From assembly GCA_022736205.1 (NCBI GenBank), contig DZAT01000007.1, positions 1 to 48,410 of the forward strand: a stretch of 48,410 bases of DNA. The letters are read 5' to 3'. The DNA is from Thiomicrospira cyclica. GTDB taxonomy: Bacteria > Pseudomonadota > Gammaproteobacteria > Thiomicrospirales > Thiomicrospiraceae. Shown piece by piece: positions 1-8,331 of this stretch (positions are counted from its first letter, which is position 1; every line of letters starts with the position of its first letter). Below the pieces are notes generated by a model. It did no database searches. It was not told the origin of the DNA and saw nothing but the letters and a program-made list of their open reading frames with translations. The position numbers and the translations under genes were made by a program.

Positions 1-2
1 AT

Positions 3-704
3 TGCCTGTGGTTAGTCGATTGCCCACCCAATGAATTACGTGCTATGCCGTTGGTACTAAAACGGATTGAAGCGGTTAAAGCTATGCGATTGGCAAGTAC
101 AAAATTAGCTACGCAGCAAGATGCAAGTAAGCCAGCACTGTTTGCAGAAATTCGCCAACCTAAAACAGGGCATTATTTAGCCTTGCCGCGTGTCTCTTCC
201 GAAAGTCGGTATTATGTGCCTATTGGATTTTTGCCACATACGCACATTGCAGGCGATAAATTGCAAACCATTCCCAATGCCACGCTTTACCATTTTGGCA
301 TCATGACCAGTGCTATGCACATGGCATGGATGAGGGCAACTTCGGGGCGGTTAGAAAGTCGTTATCAGTATTCAGCAAAATTAACTTACAACAACTTTCC
401 TTGGGCAAACTCCACCGATAAACAAACGCAAGCTATCAAACAAGCCGCCCAAGCGGTACTCGATGCGCGAGCGCAATTCCCCGATGCGTCCTTAGCCGAT
501 CTGTACGACCCTCGCACCATGCCACCCGATTTGGCGAAAGCCCACACCAAACTCGACAAAGCCGTCGATGCCGCCTACGGCTACAAAGGCGCAAATAACG
601 ACGGAGAACGCGTGGCGTTTTTGTTCGATTTGTATCAGCAAATGACGAGTTTGTTGGGGGTGGATAGGGTGAAGCGGTCGAGGAAGAAAAAAGAGGCAAT
701 ATAA
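3..704 (+). CDS. MmeI-like type IIL restriction-modification enzyme, C-terminal part (5' end outside window)
   Basis: The reading frame is open to the left edge of the window, so only the last ~233 residues of a longer protein are present. The fragment begins with a segment reading LVDCPPNELRAMPLVLKR, followed by a target-recognition-like stretch (PRVSSESRYYVPIGF, NATLYHFGIMTSAMHMAW, SGRLESRYQYS) and a C-terminal helical part with LYDPRTMPPDLAKAH. This order is typical of single-chain MmeI-family enzymes, which join nuclease, N6-adenine methylase and specificity domain in about 900-1000 residues. The nuclease and methylase motifs lie outside the window, so activity cannot be judged. A first internal ATG at 45 is not the true start. 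The gene ends directly before a toxin-antitoxin pair, a common defence-gene neighbourhood. Confidence 0.85.
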   Translation, partial: CLWLVDCPPNELRAMPLVLKRIEAVKAMRLASTKLATQQDASKPALFAEIRQPKTGHYLALPRVSSESRYYVPIGFLPHTHIAGDKLQTIPNATLYHFGIMTSAMHMAWMRATSGRLESRYQYSAKLTYNNFPWANSTDKQTQAIKQAAQAVLDARAQFPDASLADLYDPRTMPPDLAKAHTKLDKAVDAAYGYKGANNDGERVAFLFDLYQQMTSLLGVDRVKRSRKKKEAI

Positions 705-711
705 GATATTG
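697..711. promoter_or_regulatory. Short palindrome, possible operator of the DinJ-YafQ pair
   Basis: CAATAT-AAG-ATATTG is a perfect 6-3-6 inverted repeat that spans the stop codon of the restriction gene. It sits just upstream of a plausible -10 element TACAAT (715-720) and about 40 nt before the antitoxin start. GCTACAA is also directly repeated at 713-719 and 724-730. Antitoxins of the RelB/DinJ family are known to repress their own promoters through palindromes. Assignment of this one as the operator is inference from position. Confidence 0.4.
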
Positions 712-748
712 TGCTACAATGTGGCTACAAATAAAAGGAGTTCACGCT

Positions 749-1009
749 ATGTCAGCCAATGCCGTTGTACGCGCCAGAATTAATGAAGACATAAAAGCAG
801 AAGCCACGGCTGTTCTTGCTGCAATGGGGTTAACGGTATCGGATGCATTCCGCTTATTGCTTACCAAAGTAGCGCAAGAAAAAGCCTTTCCTTTCGATCC
901 GTTAATACCGAATCAAGAAACGATAGAAGCCATGAAGGCTTCACGTCGTGGCGAGGTTGTGCCAACCTCCTTGGCAGAGCTTCGAGCGCTACTAGATGCG
1001 GACGATTAA
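749..1009 (+). CDS. dinJ: RelB/DinJ family antitoxin
   Basis: This 86-residue protein has the N-terminal ribbon-helix-helix pattern of DinJ/RelB antitoxins: VVRARINEDIKAEA, then LAAMGLTVSDAFRLLLTKVA. The acidic, helical C-terminus would wrap and neutralise the toxin. The start at 749 is preferred over an upstream ATG at 719 because AAGGAG lies 9 nt before it. The toxin gene starts inside the last codons (14-nt overlap), so the two are translationally coupled. The predicted role is neutralisation of YafQ and autorepression of the operon. Confidence 0.88.
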   Translation: MSANAVVRARINEDIKAEATAVLAAMGLTVSDAFRLLLTKVAQEKAFPFDPLIPNQETIEAMKASRRGEVVPTSLAELRALLDADD

Positions 1010-1277
1010 TAAAACTTCTCGTTTTAAAGCAGACGTGAAAAGATTGCTTGGTGGTCGTTATCGTCTGGTTTTGCAAGATGAACTCTTGTCATTAGTAGAG
1101 AGGCTGGCGCGAGATGTTGAATTAGAATCGCGCTTTTGCGATCATGCCCTAATTAACGATTGGAAAGACCATCGAGATTGCCATTTGCGCCCTGATTTAA
1201 TTCTTATTTATCGCAAAGTTGGTGACGATGAACTTCATTTAGTCAGAGTCGGAACGCATAGCGATCTGGGTTTATAA
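996..1277 (+). CDS. yafQ: YafQ family mRNA interferase toxin
   Basis: This 93-residue protein belongs to the RelE/ParE fold. YafQ cleaves mRNA in the ribosomal A site. The C-terminal signature WKDHRDCHLRPDLILIYRKV followed by RVGTHSDL matches E. coli YafQ. The residues corresponding to its catalytic histidines and aspartate are present (H50, H63, D67, H88 in this protein), while the Trp after the catalytic Asp is Leu here. The start codon lies inside the antitoxin gene. With the intact catalytic set, the toxin is probably functional. Confidence 0.88.
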   Translation: MRTINKTSRFKADVKRLLGGRYRLVLQDELLSLVERLARDVELESRFCDHALINDWKDHRDCHLRPDLILIYRKVGDDELHLVRVGTHSDLGL

Positions 1278-1370
1278 GTAATCATTATTGCTTTCGTTTT
1301 CCCTCTCCGAGTGAGAGCGCCTTGATGGATGTGCTTTACTATTTGCCGTAGCGCATTTTGATAACGATCA

Positions 1371-1394
1371 GTGCCACACGATGAAATGTGGCAC
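1371..1394. repeat. 8-bp inverted repeat between convergent yafQ and DUF2202 genes
   Basis: GTGCCACA and TGTGGCAC flank an 8-nt loop in the 135-nt gap between the two convergent genes. No T-tract follows on either strand, so it is not a classical intrinsic terminator. A smaller CTCTC/GAGAG hairpin lies near 1303-1317. These are the only structures I see in the gap. Confidence 0.4.
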
Positions 1395-1412
1395 CGAGTC
1401 AGTGTGGGGATA

Positions 1413-2681
1413 TTATTGAGGATATTCTGGGTGACAGTATTCTGTGCCCAAACTACAACAACCTGTGCTCACGCCTAGTTTCTTTAGCCCATTGTCGAAA
1501 GCCCAATAATGGTTATAGCTACCAAATCTTAAATTATTAAAAATGCTTACCAAGTCTTGCGCAGATCCTGCTGTAATTAAGTCTGCATTCAGGTCATTCA
1601 CGTCGGTGACTTCCACTTTACACCCTGTTTCGAGTGCGGCTTGTTTAGAAAGGCTACCTTGTGCGTACAATGTATTGTATAGCGTTTGCAATGGCGATAG
1701 TGTGTAAACGCCTGCTGGTATTTCGGCGAGTGTGCTAATGGCAGTGTTGTTTGCTGTGTTATAGCTGGCAACGATTGTGCTCATTAAATTGTATTTGCTG
1801 AGTAGACTTTCCATGCTCAATTGATGTTGCGTTTCAGCTCTTGTCGCAATGTTGCTCAATTGATTGCTGGGTTGTACTGCATTGAGTGCAATATACACAT
1901 CTTTAGCCAGTTTTTCTTCGTTCCATATGTACACTAATGTGTCTAATTGCGTCTGTGATAGTGCGTAAGTGGGTAAGCTACTGACCATTAAAGTCGGGTT
2001 GTCTGTTGTGCTATTAAGCACTGCAACTTCGCTATTGTCCAGTATGTCGATGTTTGCAGCCAATGCTGTTGCTAACGTTGCCTCTAATTGTGCGGCTGTC
2101 TCTGCTGTTCCCAAATAGGCAGTCATCCGTCCTTGAATGCCAGAAATAAGCGTTTCAAGTTGTGCGCTGGTGATGCTTGCCAAGTTGGTAATCGCATTCG
2201 TGACTGAAAACTGATATAGCTCATCAGATAAAGCGGCAATCATTTTATCTTGTGTGGGCGTATTATTGAGTAGCTGATATTCGGTGAAACCCAATGTCAG
2301 TAAGCGTGCTTTAATGGCTGCATCTTGTGCTAAGGTGCTGGCAACACTTAACGTTATGCCAGAAGCAACGCCTAAGCTCAGTTCACCCGCTCTAATATCA
2401 CCGATATCAATCGTACCGCTACGGTTAACGTCAATATAACCCCCCATTGTCTTGATTGGGTAGGTAACGGTTCCACTAAAACGATATATGCCATTACCGA
2501 CAGGTTGGGCTGTCATGCCATTGGCATCGGATACACTGGCATAAAGTATGGGACCACGCTCTACGGTTATATCCGTGAGGGTTGGCATATTGTTGCCAGC
2601 TTGACCAGCGCCACCACCATCGCAGCCAGAAAGTAGCGAGCCAGTAATTAAGGTAACGGCTAATAACGTGCGTTGTTTCAT
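1413..2681 (-). CDS. DUF2202 ferritin-like domain lipoprotein
   Basis: This 422-residue protein has a lipoprotein signal with lipobox LLSGC, so Cys20 would be lipidated. The next residue is Asp, which under the Lol avoidance rule favours retention in the inner membrane. A calcium-loop-like segment, DVNRSGTIDIGD, lies at 84-95. The C-terminal ~150 residues carry the DUF2202 pattern, with LVYIWNEEKLAKDVYIAL and TRAETQHQLSMESLL. This domain has a four-helix, ferritin-like fold with Glu/His residues suited to metal binding. Its biological function is not established. A Gly-rich secreted protein gene lies 39 nt upstream on the same strand, and a two-component system is divergent beyond that. Confidence 0.75.
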   Translation of the reverse strand: MKQRTLLAVTLITGSLLSGCDGGGAGQAGNNMPTLTDITVERGPILYASVSDANGMTAQPVGNGIYRFSGTVTYPIKTMGGYIDVNRSGTIDIGDIRAGELSLGVASGITLSVASTLAQDAAIKARLLTLGFTEYQLLNNTPTQDKMIAALSDELYQFSVTNAITNLASITSAQLETLISGIQGRMTAYLGTAETAAQLEATLATALAANIDILDNSEVAVLNSTTDNPTLMVSSLPTYALSQTQLDTLVYIWNEEKLAKDVYIALNAVQPSNQLSNIATRAETQHQLSMESLLSKYNLMSTIVASYNTANNTAISTLAEIPAGVYTLSPLQTLYNTLYAQGSLSKQAALETGCKVEVTDVNDLNADLITAGSAQDLVSIFNNLRFGSYNHYWAFDNGLKKLGVSTGCCSLGTEYCHPEYPQ

Positions 2682-2720
2682 CAGTTATTCCTTTGTGATT
2701 TTTTAAGTGACAATTACTAA

Positions 2721-3032
2721 TTATTGACTGTAACCACGTCCACCGCCTTGACCGCGTCCCTGTCCACCGCCATGACCGTAACTACTGCTTCCATCGCTGT
2801 TGTTGCTACGTCCACCGCCACCTTGTCCTTTTCCCTGACCTTGACCACGTCCTTGTCCCGATTGTCCCGAAGCATTAGCCTGACGATTATCACGATCCTG
2901 TTTCCAAGCATCATCACGTTGCTGTTGTTGCTGCTGCTCATAACGACCTGGTGTCATGTCATCATCTGCCAGTAGGTTCGTTGCAGATAACAGGGCGATG
3001 CTTGTTGAGAATATTAACGTTGCGATTTTCAT
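2721..3032 (-). CDS. Small secreted Gly/Gln-rich protein of unknown function
   Basis: This 103-residue protein starts with a signal peptide (MKIATLIFSTSIALLSATNLLA) and then has a run of six Gln (EQQQQQQRDD), charged residues and a long Gly/Gln/Arg-rich tail of GQG and GRG units. It looks disordered and is probably exported. I do not recognise a family. The start at 3032 is supported by the good signal sequence. It is likely co-transcribed with the downstream DUF2202 lipoprotein gene. An alternative frame open over 2717-2941 is a composition artefact of the repeats. Confidence 0.6.
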   Translation of the reverse strand: MKIATLIFSTSIALLSATNLLADDDMTPGRYEQQQQQQRDDAWKQDRDNRQANASGQSGQGRGQGQGKGQGGGGRSNNSDGSSSYGHGGGQGRGQGGGRGYSQ

Positions 3033-3119
3033 AAAATACCTGCTGTTGTGTGTTTTGTTGTCGCCTTTCGTTGGCTTGATGCTATTATTAAAAAAATGTT
3101 TTTCAAAAGTGTTTCAGTT

Positions 3120-3812
3120 ATGTCAAAACTTACGTTACCCCGAGTGCTTCTGCTCGATGATGATGCGCCCATTCGCCAGATGCTATCGCAGCTATTGCAA
3201 CAAGCGGGCTTTGATGTAACCGCTGTTGGCAAGGTTGCCGCCTTTGAGCGTGCATTACAGACACTGGGTGCAGACGTTTGTATTATCGATTGGATGCTGG
3301 CAGGTGAGAGCGGTTTGGTGCTGGCACAAAAGCTATCACAACAAGCAGATCGTCCACCGATGCTGATGCTTTCAGCGAATGCCACGCTAGACGAACGCTT
3401 ACAAGGTTTGTCCATTGTCGATGATTACTTAACTAAGCCGTTTGAGCCAAAAGAACTCATTGCTCGTTTGCATGTGTTGTTGCGTCGTCATCATAACGAT
3501 AAAACAGCCCAGCAACTCACCTTTGGTCAGTGGCGATTAGACAGTGCAAGTCATCAGTTATGGTGTGCCAACGAGGTGATTGCGCTCAGTGCGGGCGAGT
3601 GGCAATTGTTGTGGTATTTAGCGCAGCGTCCGCAACGGCTGGTTTCTCGTGAACAATTACTGGCTGTTTTAGAGGATGAATCGGCAAGTGAGCGCGCGGT
3701 GGATATTCGTATTTCTCGATTGCGCAAAAAGCTGGGCAACGATCGTTTAATTGAAACCGTATGGGGACAAGGCTATAAGTTTGTGCCGCCTACTAGTGTG
3801 TTAACCTCATGA
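3120..3812 (+). CDS. OmpR/PhoB-family response regulator
   Basis: This 230-residue DNA-binding response regulator has a receiver domain (about 8-120) with the acidic cluster DDD at 13-15, phospho-acceptor D57 in CIIDWM, and the conserved Lys in LTKPFEPKEL. A winged-helix output domain follows (about 135-228; SREQLLAVLEDESASERAVD, ETVWGQGYKF). I chose ATG 3120 because the receiver begins directly after it; ATG 3096 in frame would add 8 residues. The stop overlaps the kinase start by 4 nt (ATGA). The gene is divergent from the Gly-rich and DUF2202 genes, which are its likeliest targets by position. Confidence 0.85.
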   Translation: MSKLTLPRVLLLDDDAPIRQMLSQLLQQAGFDVTAVGKVAAFERALQTLGADVCIIDWMLAGESGLVLAQKLSQQADRPPMLMLSANATLDERLQGLSIVDDYLTKPFEPKELIARLHVLLRRHHNDKTAQQLTFGQWRLDSASHQLWCANEVIALSAGEWQLLWYLAQRPQRLVSREQLLAVLEDESASERAVDIRISRLRKKLGNDRLIETVWGQGYKFVPPTSVLTS

Positions 3813-4891
3813 AACAAACACGTCGCTGGTTGCTGTTGTTTGTGTTTGTGGTGCAACTGATTGGATTTGTCGGGTTTATCTTGGCGATTGCGCTGCCATT
3901 AGCACAGCGCTCTGCTGCTGATTTAGCTGGACTGATGCTGATTTCTGCTAAAACTTGGGAAGAGCTGCCCGATGAACGCAGGGCTGCTTTTGCGCAAAGT
4001 TTGTTGCAAGATACTGGGGTGATCATCGAGCGCGGTGTTCTGCCCGATTTGGCAATGCAGTGGCGACCACATTGGTATGCGGATTGGGTTCATCAAGAGA
4101 TGTTAGCGCAAGGCGAAAAACCCGAAGCGGTTCTGATGCAACAGGGACAAGTACAAGTTTCTATTGTCATCGATTCAACACCCGTATTAATTCGCGCGGA
4201 CTCGCCAAAGCTGGGTTCATTCTTGGTTGCTTTCTTTGTTATGATGCTGTTAGCCTTGCTTGGTACCTTGTCGGCATTATGGTGGCAAGCTAAATGGCAA
4301 CGCCAAATGCTGCGCTCGCAGGTGATGTTGGCAGGTTTGTCTCATGATTTGCGTACCCCGTTAACCCGATTGCGTTTAGCGATCGCGCTATTGCCAACGG
4401 TGACTGAAGCAGAGCAAACGCAGTTAAGCGATCATATTCAGTCGTTGAATGCCTTGATTGATACCGCACTAGCCTTGTCAGCATCGTCAGATTCACCCAT
4501 ACAACAAAAACAGGTGAGTCTGTCTGCGCTTTGGCAGCAGTGGCAAAAAGACTATCCCGACGTGTTATTTATGACTGACGATTCTGACTGTCAGGTAATG
4601 CTTGTTTCTGTGCTGCTGACGCGAATTGTCCAAAACTTAATTGATAACGCCTTGGTGCATGGTTTGGGTCAGGTGAGGGTTTCTTTATCGTGCCAGCAAG
4701 TGGGTTGGCGCATCGCGGTTGTTGATGAGGGGGATGGTATTCCTGAGCAGATATGGCGTGCCGTTCAAAACCAGCAACAACCCAAAGCAAAAGGCGTTGG
4801 TATCGGTTTATTAACCAGTTACTGGTTATCGCAGATCATGGGGGTGCGCTTGCTTCGCATACCACAAGGTGTTGGGGTCGTTACGATTTAA
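3809..4891 (+). CDS. EnvZ-like sensor histidine kinase
   Basis: This 360-residue inner-membrane kinase has TM1 at about 8-30, a short periplasmic sensor of ~100 residues, and TM2 at about 136-158. The DHp helix has phospho-acceptor H179 in SHDLRTPLTRLRL, and the C-terminal ATPase domain has N-box NLIDNALVHG, G1 DEGDGIPE and G2 KGVGIGLL. The cytoplasmic link between TM2 and the H-box is only about 20 residues, so there is no room for a normal HAMP domain. It is translationally coupled to the regulator before it. The ligand is unknown. Confidence 0.85.
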   Translation: MKQTRRWLLLFVFVVQLIGFVGFILAIALPLAQRSAADLAGLMLISAKTWEELPDERRAAFAQSLLQDTGVIIERGVLPDLAMQWRPHWYADWVHQEMLAQGEKPEAVLMQQGQVQVSIVIDSTPVLIRADSPKLGSFLVAFFVMMLLALLGTLSALWWQAKWQRQMLRSQVMLAGLSHDLRTPLTRLRLAIALLPTVTEAEQTQLSDHIQSLNALIDTALALSASSDSPIQQKQVSLSALWQQWQKDYPDVLFMTDDSDCQVMLVSVLLTRIVQNLIDNALVHGLGQVRVSLSCQQVGWRIAVVDEGDGIPEQIWRAVQNQQQPKAKGVGIGLLTSYWLSQIMGVRLLRIPQGVGVVTI

Positions 4892-4913
4892 GCTGCTAGG
4901 AATAATCCTTTTC

Positions 4914-4922
4914 TGTTATAAT
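4914..4922 (+). promoter_or_regulatory. Probable glyA promoter (extended -10)
   Basis: TGT-TATAAT is a consensus extended -10 element 45 nt before the glyA start codon. No good -35 hexamer is seen, as expected for an extended -10 promoter. It lies just after the histidine kinase stop codon, so glyA is likely independently transcribed. Confidence 0.55.
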
Positions 4923-4966
4923 CGCGATAATTTTTTATTGAATCTTTATGCTTGGGAGCCAGTGTT

Positions 4967-6229
4967 ATGTTTACCAAATCAATGACCATTGCAGGATATG
5001 ATGATGTTATTGCCCGCGCGATTAGCGATGAAACACAACGTCAAGAAGACCATATCGAGTTAATTGCTTCTGAAAACTATGCCAGTCCACGTGTGATGGA
5101 AGCACAGGGAACGGTGTTAACCAATAAGTATGCCGAAGGTTATCCAGGTAAGCGTTACTACGGTGGCTGTGAGTATGTCGACGTGGTCGAGCAAGTGGCT
5201 ATCGATCGCGCTAAAGAATTATTTGGTGCAGATTGGGCAAATGTGCAGCCGCATTCTGGTTCTCAAGCGAACGGTGCCATCTTTCAAGCACTACTCAATC
5301 CAGGTGATACTGTCTTAGGGATGAGTTTGGCACATGGTGGTCACTTAACGCATGGCGCGAAGATTAACTTCTCGGGCAAGATTTACAATTCTGTGCAATA
5401 TGGTGTTGACGATAACGGCATCGTGCAAATGGAAGAAGTGCGTAAATTAGCATTAGAACACAAGCCAAAAATGATTATCGCAGGCTTCTCTGCTTATTCT
5501 AAAACGATGGATTGGAATGCATTCCGAGCAATCGCTGACGAAGTCGGTGCTTACTTGTTTGTCGATATGGCGCACGTTGCTGGTTTGGTGGCTGCTGGTT
5601 TATATCCTAATCCAGTGCCTTATGCTGATGTGGTCGCCACGACAACGCATAAAACCTTGCGCGGTCCTCGTGGTGGCTTAATTATGGGTCGCGCTAACGA
5701 AGCGATTGAAAAAGCGGTGGCTTCTCGTGTGTTCCCAGGTACACAAGGTGGTCCTTTAATGCACGTGATCGCTGCTAAAGCGATTGCCTTCAAAGAAGCC
5801 TTAGAGCCAGAATTCAAAGTTTATGCGGCTAATGTGATTAAAAACGCACAAGCGATGGCGACAGTGTTTATTGAACGTGGTTACAAGGTAGTTTCAGGTG
5901 GTACCGATAACCACTTGTTCTTGGTTGATTTGGTTGCACAAGGCTTAACAGGTAAGCAAGCTGATGCCGCGTTAGGTGAAGCACACATTACCATCAACAA
6001 AAACTCAGTGCCGAACGACCCACAATCTCCGTTTGTAACGAGTGGCTTGCGTGTGGGTACACCAGCCGTGACAACACGTGGTTTTGGCGTAGCAGAATGT
6101 ACCGAATTGGCAGGTTGGATGTGTGATGTGTTAGATGCCATCGGTAAAGACAATGAAGCGCAAGTAAAAACAGATACGATTGCGAAAGTGACCGCAGTGT
6201 GTGCACGCTTCCCAGTTTATCCTAATTAA
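4967..6229 (+). CDS. glyA: Serine hydroxymethyltransferase
   Basis: This 420-residue PLP enzyme converts serine plus tetrahydrofolate to glycine plus 5,10-methylene-tetrahydrofolate. Visible signatures are [11 protein letters not shown] near the N-terminus, [17 protein letters not shown], the active-site Lys in [16 protein letters not shown], and [15 protein letters not shown]. The length matches the family (about 417). ATG 4967 is preferred over an in-frame TTG at 4952 because of GGAG upstream and the family N-terminus. It is the first gene of a likely glyA-nrdR-ribD transcript. Confidence 0.98.
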   Translation: MFTKSMTIAGYDDVIARAISDETQRQEDHIELIASENYASPRVMEAQGTVLTNKYAEGYPGKRYYGGCEYVDVVEQVAIDRAKELFGADWANVQPHSGSQANGAIFQALLNPGDTVLGMSLAHGGHLTHGAKINFSGKIYNSVQYGVDDNGIVQMEEVRKLALEHKPKMIIAGFSAYSKTMDWNAFRAIADEVGAYLFVDMAHVAGLVAAGLYPNPVPYADVVATTTHKTLRGPRGGLIMGRANEAIEKAVASRVFPGTQGGPLMHVIAAKAIAFKEALEPEFKVYAANVIKNAQAMATVFIERGYKVVSGGTDNHLFLVDLVAQGLTGKQADAALGEAHITINKNSVPNDPQSPFVTSGLRVGTPAVTTRGFGVAECTELAGWMCDVLDAIGKDNEAQVKTDTIAKVTAVCARFPVYPN

Positions 6230-6230
6230 T

Positions 6231-6698
6231 ATGAATTGTCCTTTTTGTGGTGCCGTCGATACCAAAGTCATCGACTCTCGCTTAGCGATGGATGGGGCAC
6301 AGGTGCGTCGTCGCCGCGAGTGCCACGCCTGTTCAGAGCGCTTCACCACTTACGAGGTGGTTGAAGTGGCTTTGCCTCGCGTGATCAAACGTGATGGTAA
6401 CCGTGAGCGCTTCGATGAAGCGAAGGTGCGTGCAGGCATGATGCGTGCACTCGAAAAACGCCCCGTGTCATCTGATTTAGTCGAAGATGCGGTAACACGT
6501 ATTAAGCACAAGGTCATGGGCGAGGGCGTGCGTGAGTTATCCGCCAGTCAAGTGGGCGACTGGGTCATGCAAGAGCTTAAAAATCTTGATCAGGTAGCCT
6601 ACGTACGTTACGCTTCGGTGTATCGTAGCTTTCAGGATGTTCAGGCATTTCAGACCGAAATTTTACGTTTACTAGACGGTACGGCTGCTAAAACGTAA
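6231..6698 (+). CDS. nrdR: Transcriptional repressor NrdR
   Basis: This 155-residue protein is a zinc-ribbon plus ATP-cone repressor of ribonucleotide reductase genes. The zinc cysteines are C3, C6, C31 and C34 (MNCPFCG ... ECHACSERF), and the ATP-cone domain begins at about residue 49 ([16 protein letters not shown]). The start lies one nucleotide after the glyA stop with no clear Shine-Dalgarno, so translation is probably coupled. An in-frame start at 6201 inside glyA would add residues foreign to the family and was rejected. The glyA-nrdR-ribD order is common in proteobacteria. Confidence 0.97.
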   Translation: MNCPFCGAVDTKVIDSRLAMDGAQVRRRRECHACSERFTTYEVVEVALPRVIKRDGNRERFDEAKVRAGMMRALEKRPVSSDLVEDAVTRIKHKVMGEGVRELSASQVGDWVMQELKNLDQVAYVRYASVYRSFQDVQAFQTEILRLLDGTAAKT

Positions 6699-7828
6699 TG
6701 CTTGAATTCGCGTCCGTTAAACTTTCTGCTCAAGATGCCAGCTGGATGGCACAGGCTTTACGCCTTGCCGAACGTGGGCTTTTTTCTGTGCGTCCCAACC
6801 CAGCTGTAGGGTGCGTTATTGTTAATGATGGGAATGTCGTCGGCAAAGGTTGGCATATTCGAGCAGGCGAACCGCATGCCGAGGTTTATGCTTTGCGAGC
6901 AGCAGGAGCGCAGGCAGGTGGCGCAACGGTATATGTTACGCTTGAACCCTGTAGTCATCACGGGCGAACGCCGCCTTGTTGCGATGCGCTAATCGCAGCA
7001 GGTGTTGCACGCGTGGTTGTGGCGATGCAAGACCCAAATCCGCAAGTGGCGGGGCGCGGTTTGGCGCGGTTGCGTAATGCGGGTATTGATGTGTCTGTTG
7101 GTTTAATGGCAGATTCGGCGCGCGCGTTAAATCCTGGGTTTTTATCGCGCGTCGAGCGCAATCGTCCGTTTGTGCGCGTTAAAGTGGCAGCGAGCTTGGA
7201 TGGTCGAACGGCATTATCAAACGGACAAAGTAAGTGGATCACAGGTGAAGCTGCGCGTGCCGATGTACAACGATTACGTGCGCGTTCTGGTGCCGTTTTA
7301 ACGGGTGTAGATACGGTACTGATCGATGATCCCTTGCTCACCGTGCGCTTGCCCGAATTTGAATTGTTTCAGCCCTTGCGCGTGGTGCTAGATAGTCGTT
7401 TGCGTTCATCTGTGGACGCGAAATTGTTTGCATCGGATGGTCGGGTGTTGGTTGTGACTTGTCAGGTATTAATCGACGAGGGGCAACAAGCAGTTAAAAT
7501 CGCTTTACTGCAAGCCAAAGGCGTTGAGGTTATCGGTGTTCCTTGTGTTGATGGTCGCATCGATTTAGAGACATTGTTGTTTGTGTTGGCGCAAGACTAC
7601 TGCATTAATGATTTGATGGTAGAAGCTGGCGCTACCCTAGCGGGTGCCTTTGTGCAACAGCAATTGTTCGATGAGTTATGGTGGTATGGGGCATCTTGTG
7701 TGATGGGCAACGAGGCACGGTCTGGATTGATTATGTCAACACCTGTTGCCATGTCTGATGTGCCTCGTTTGACGCTGATTGAGCAGCGTCAGCTGGGAGT
7801 AGATTGGCGCTTACGCTTTAAACCGTAA
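6698..7828 (+). CDS. ribD: Bifunctional diaminohydroxyphosphoribosylaminopyrimidine deaminase / 5-amino-6-ribosylamino-uracil reductase
   Basis: This 376-residue enzyme carries out the second and third steps of riboflavin synthesis. The N-terminal deaminase domain (about 15-145) has zinc-site motifs PHAEVYAL and EPCSHHGRTPPC. The reductase domain follows (about 150-372), with VKVAASLDGRTAL and GVDTVLIDDPLLTVR. The start overlaps the nrdR stop by 1 nt. An unknown minus-strand gene overlaps its 3' end by 11 nt, so transcription from ribD does not obviously continue into the rest of the rib genes, which begin again at 11917. Confidence 0.97.
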   Translation: MLEFASVKLSAQDASWMAQALRLAERGLFSVRPNPAVGCVIVNDGNVVGKGWHIRAGEPHAEVYALRAAGAQAGGATVYVTLEPCSHHGRTPPCCDALIAAGVARVVVAMQDPNPQVAGRGLARLRNAGIDVSVGLMADSARALNPGFLSRVERNRPFVRVKVAASLDGRTALSNGQSKWITGEAARADVQRLRARSGAVLTGVDTVLIDDPLLTVRLPEFELFQPLRVVLDSRLRSSVDAKLFASDGRVLVVTCQVLIDEGQQAVKIALLQAKGVEVIGVPCVDGRIDLETLLFVLAQDYCINDLMVEAGATLAGAFVQQQLFDELWWYGASCVMGNEARSGLIMSTPVAMSDVPRLTLIEQRQLGVDWRLRFKP

Positions 7829-8096
7829 GGGTTTGCCACGCGCCATCTTGAAAATACTGAATCTGCGTAGATTCGTTCAAAGAACCCACATCAACAAGGG
7901 GTTGTGCAGCGTCTTTACCAAAATGGTATGCCGATTTGTCACCTTTTTCACTGCGAAAAAAAGCATTGCCTAATAACTTTACTTGGTTTTTATCATTAAG
8001 TAAGCGAAACTGATGCGCGATAGCACGTTTAGAAACCAGTATCGATGTCTGTTCTAGGCTGCGAATGCCGCGCGTTGTGTAAGCAAATAGTTTCAT
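7818..8096 (-). CDS. Hypothetical protein, 92 aa
   Basis: This small, probably cytoplasmic protein has no signal or membrane segment and I do not recognise a family. It contains a basic N-terminal half (SILVSKRAIAHQFRLL) and ends with YFQDGAWQTLTV. Translation is plausible: AAGGA lies about 10 nt upstream of ATG 8096 on the minus strand. The 3' end overlaps ribD in antisense by 11 nt. It interrupts the rib block in the opposite orientation, suggesting an insertion or rearrangement between ribD and the downstream genes. Confidence 0.6.
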   Translation of the reverse strand: MKLFAYTTRGIRSLEQTSILVSKRAIAHQFRLLNDKNQVKLLGNAFFRSEKGDKSAYHFGKDAAQPLVDVGSLNESTQIQYFQDGAWQTLTV

Positions 8097-8331
8097 TTAT
8101 TTTTTTCCTTATATTTTTGAGTTTTTTATTGAATTTGTCACTTTAAATACACTAACAGAAAAAGCCAGACAACACTGTTAAATATTGATGAAGATTATCT
8201 TTGTTCATGGCTGTTCTACCCTTAAAAAGACGAATTATGCTATTCTAAGCGATCAAAAAACCTAGAGAACTTCTGAAAAAATGCAACGGGTTGAGAAAGG
8301 GGATGGTGTGGGGTCAACAATAACATATCAA

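Noticed and set aside
2717..2975. Alternative frames over the Gly/Gln-rich gene on both strands
   Set aside because: Repetitive codons keep several frames open; only the 103-aa frame has a signal peptide and sensible start.
8097..8331. FMN riboswitch before the channel/ribE transcript
   Set aside because: None of the conserved RFN-element segments are visible in this leader.
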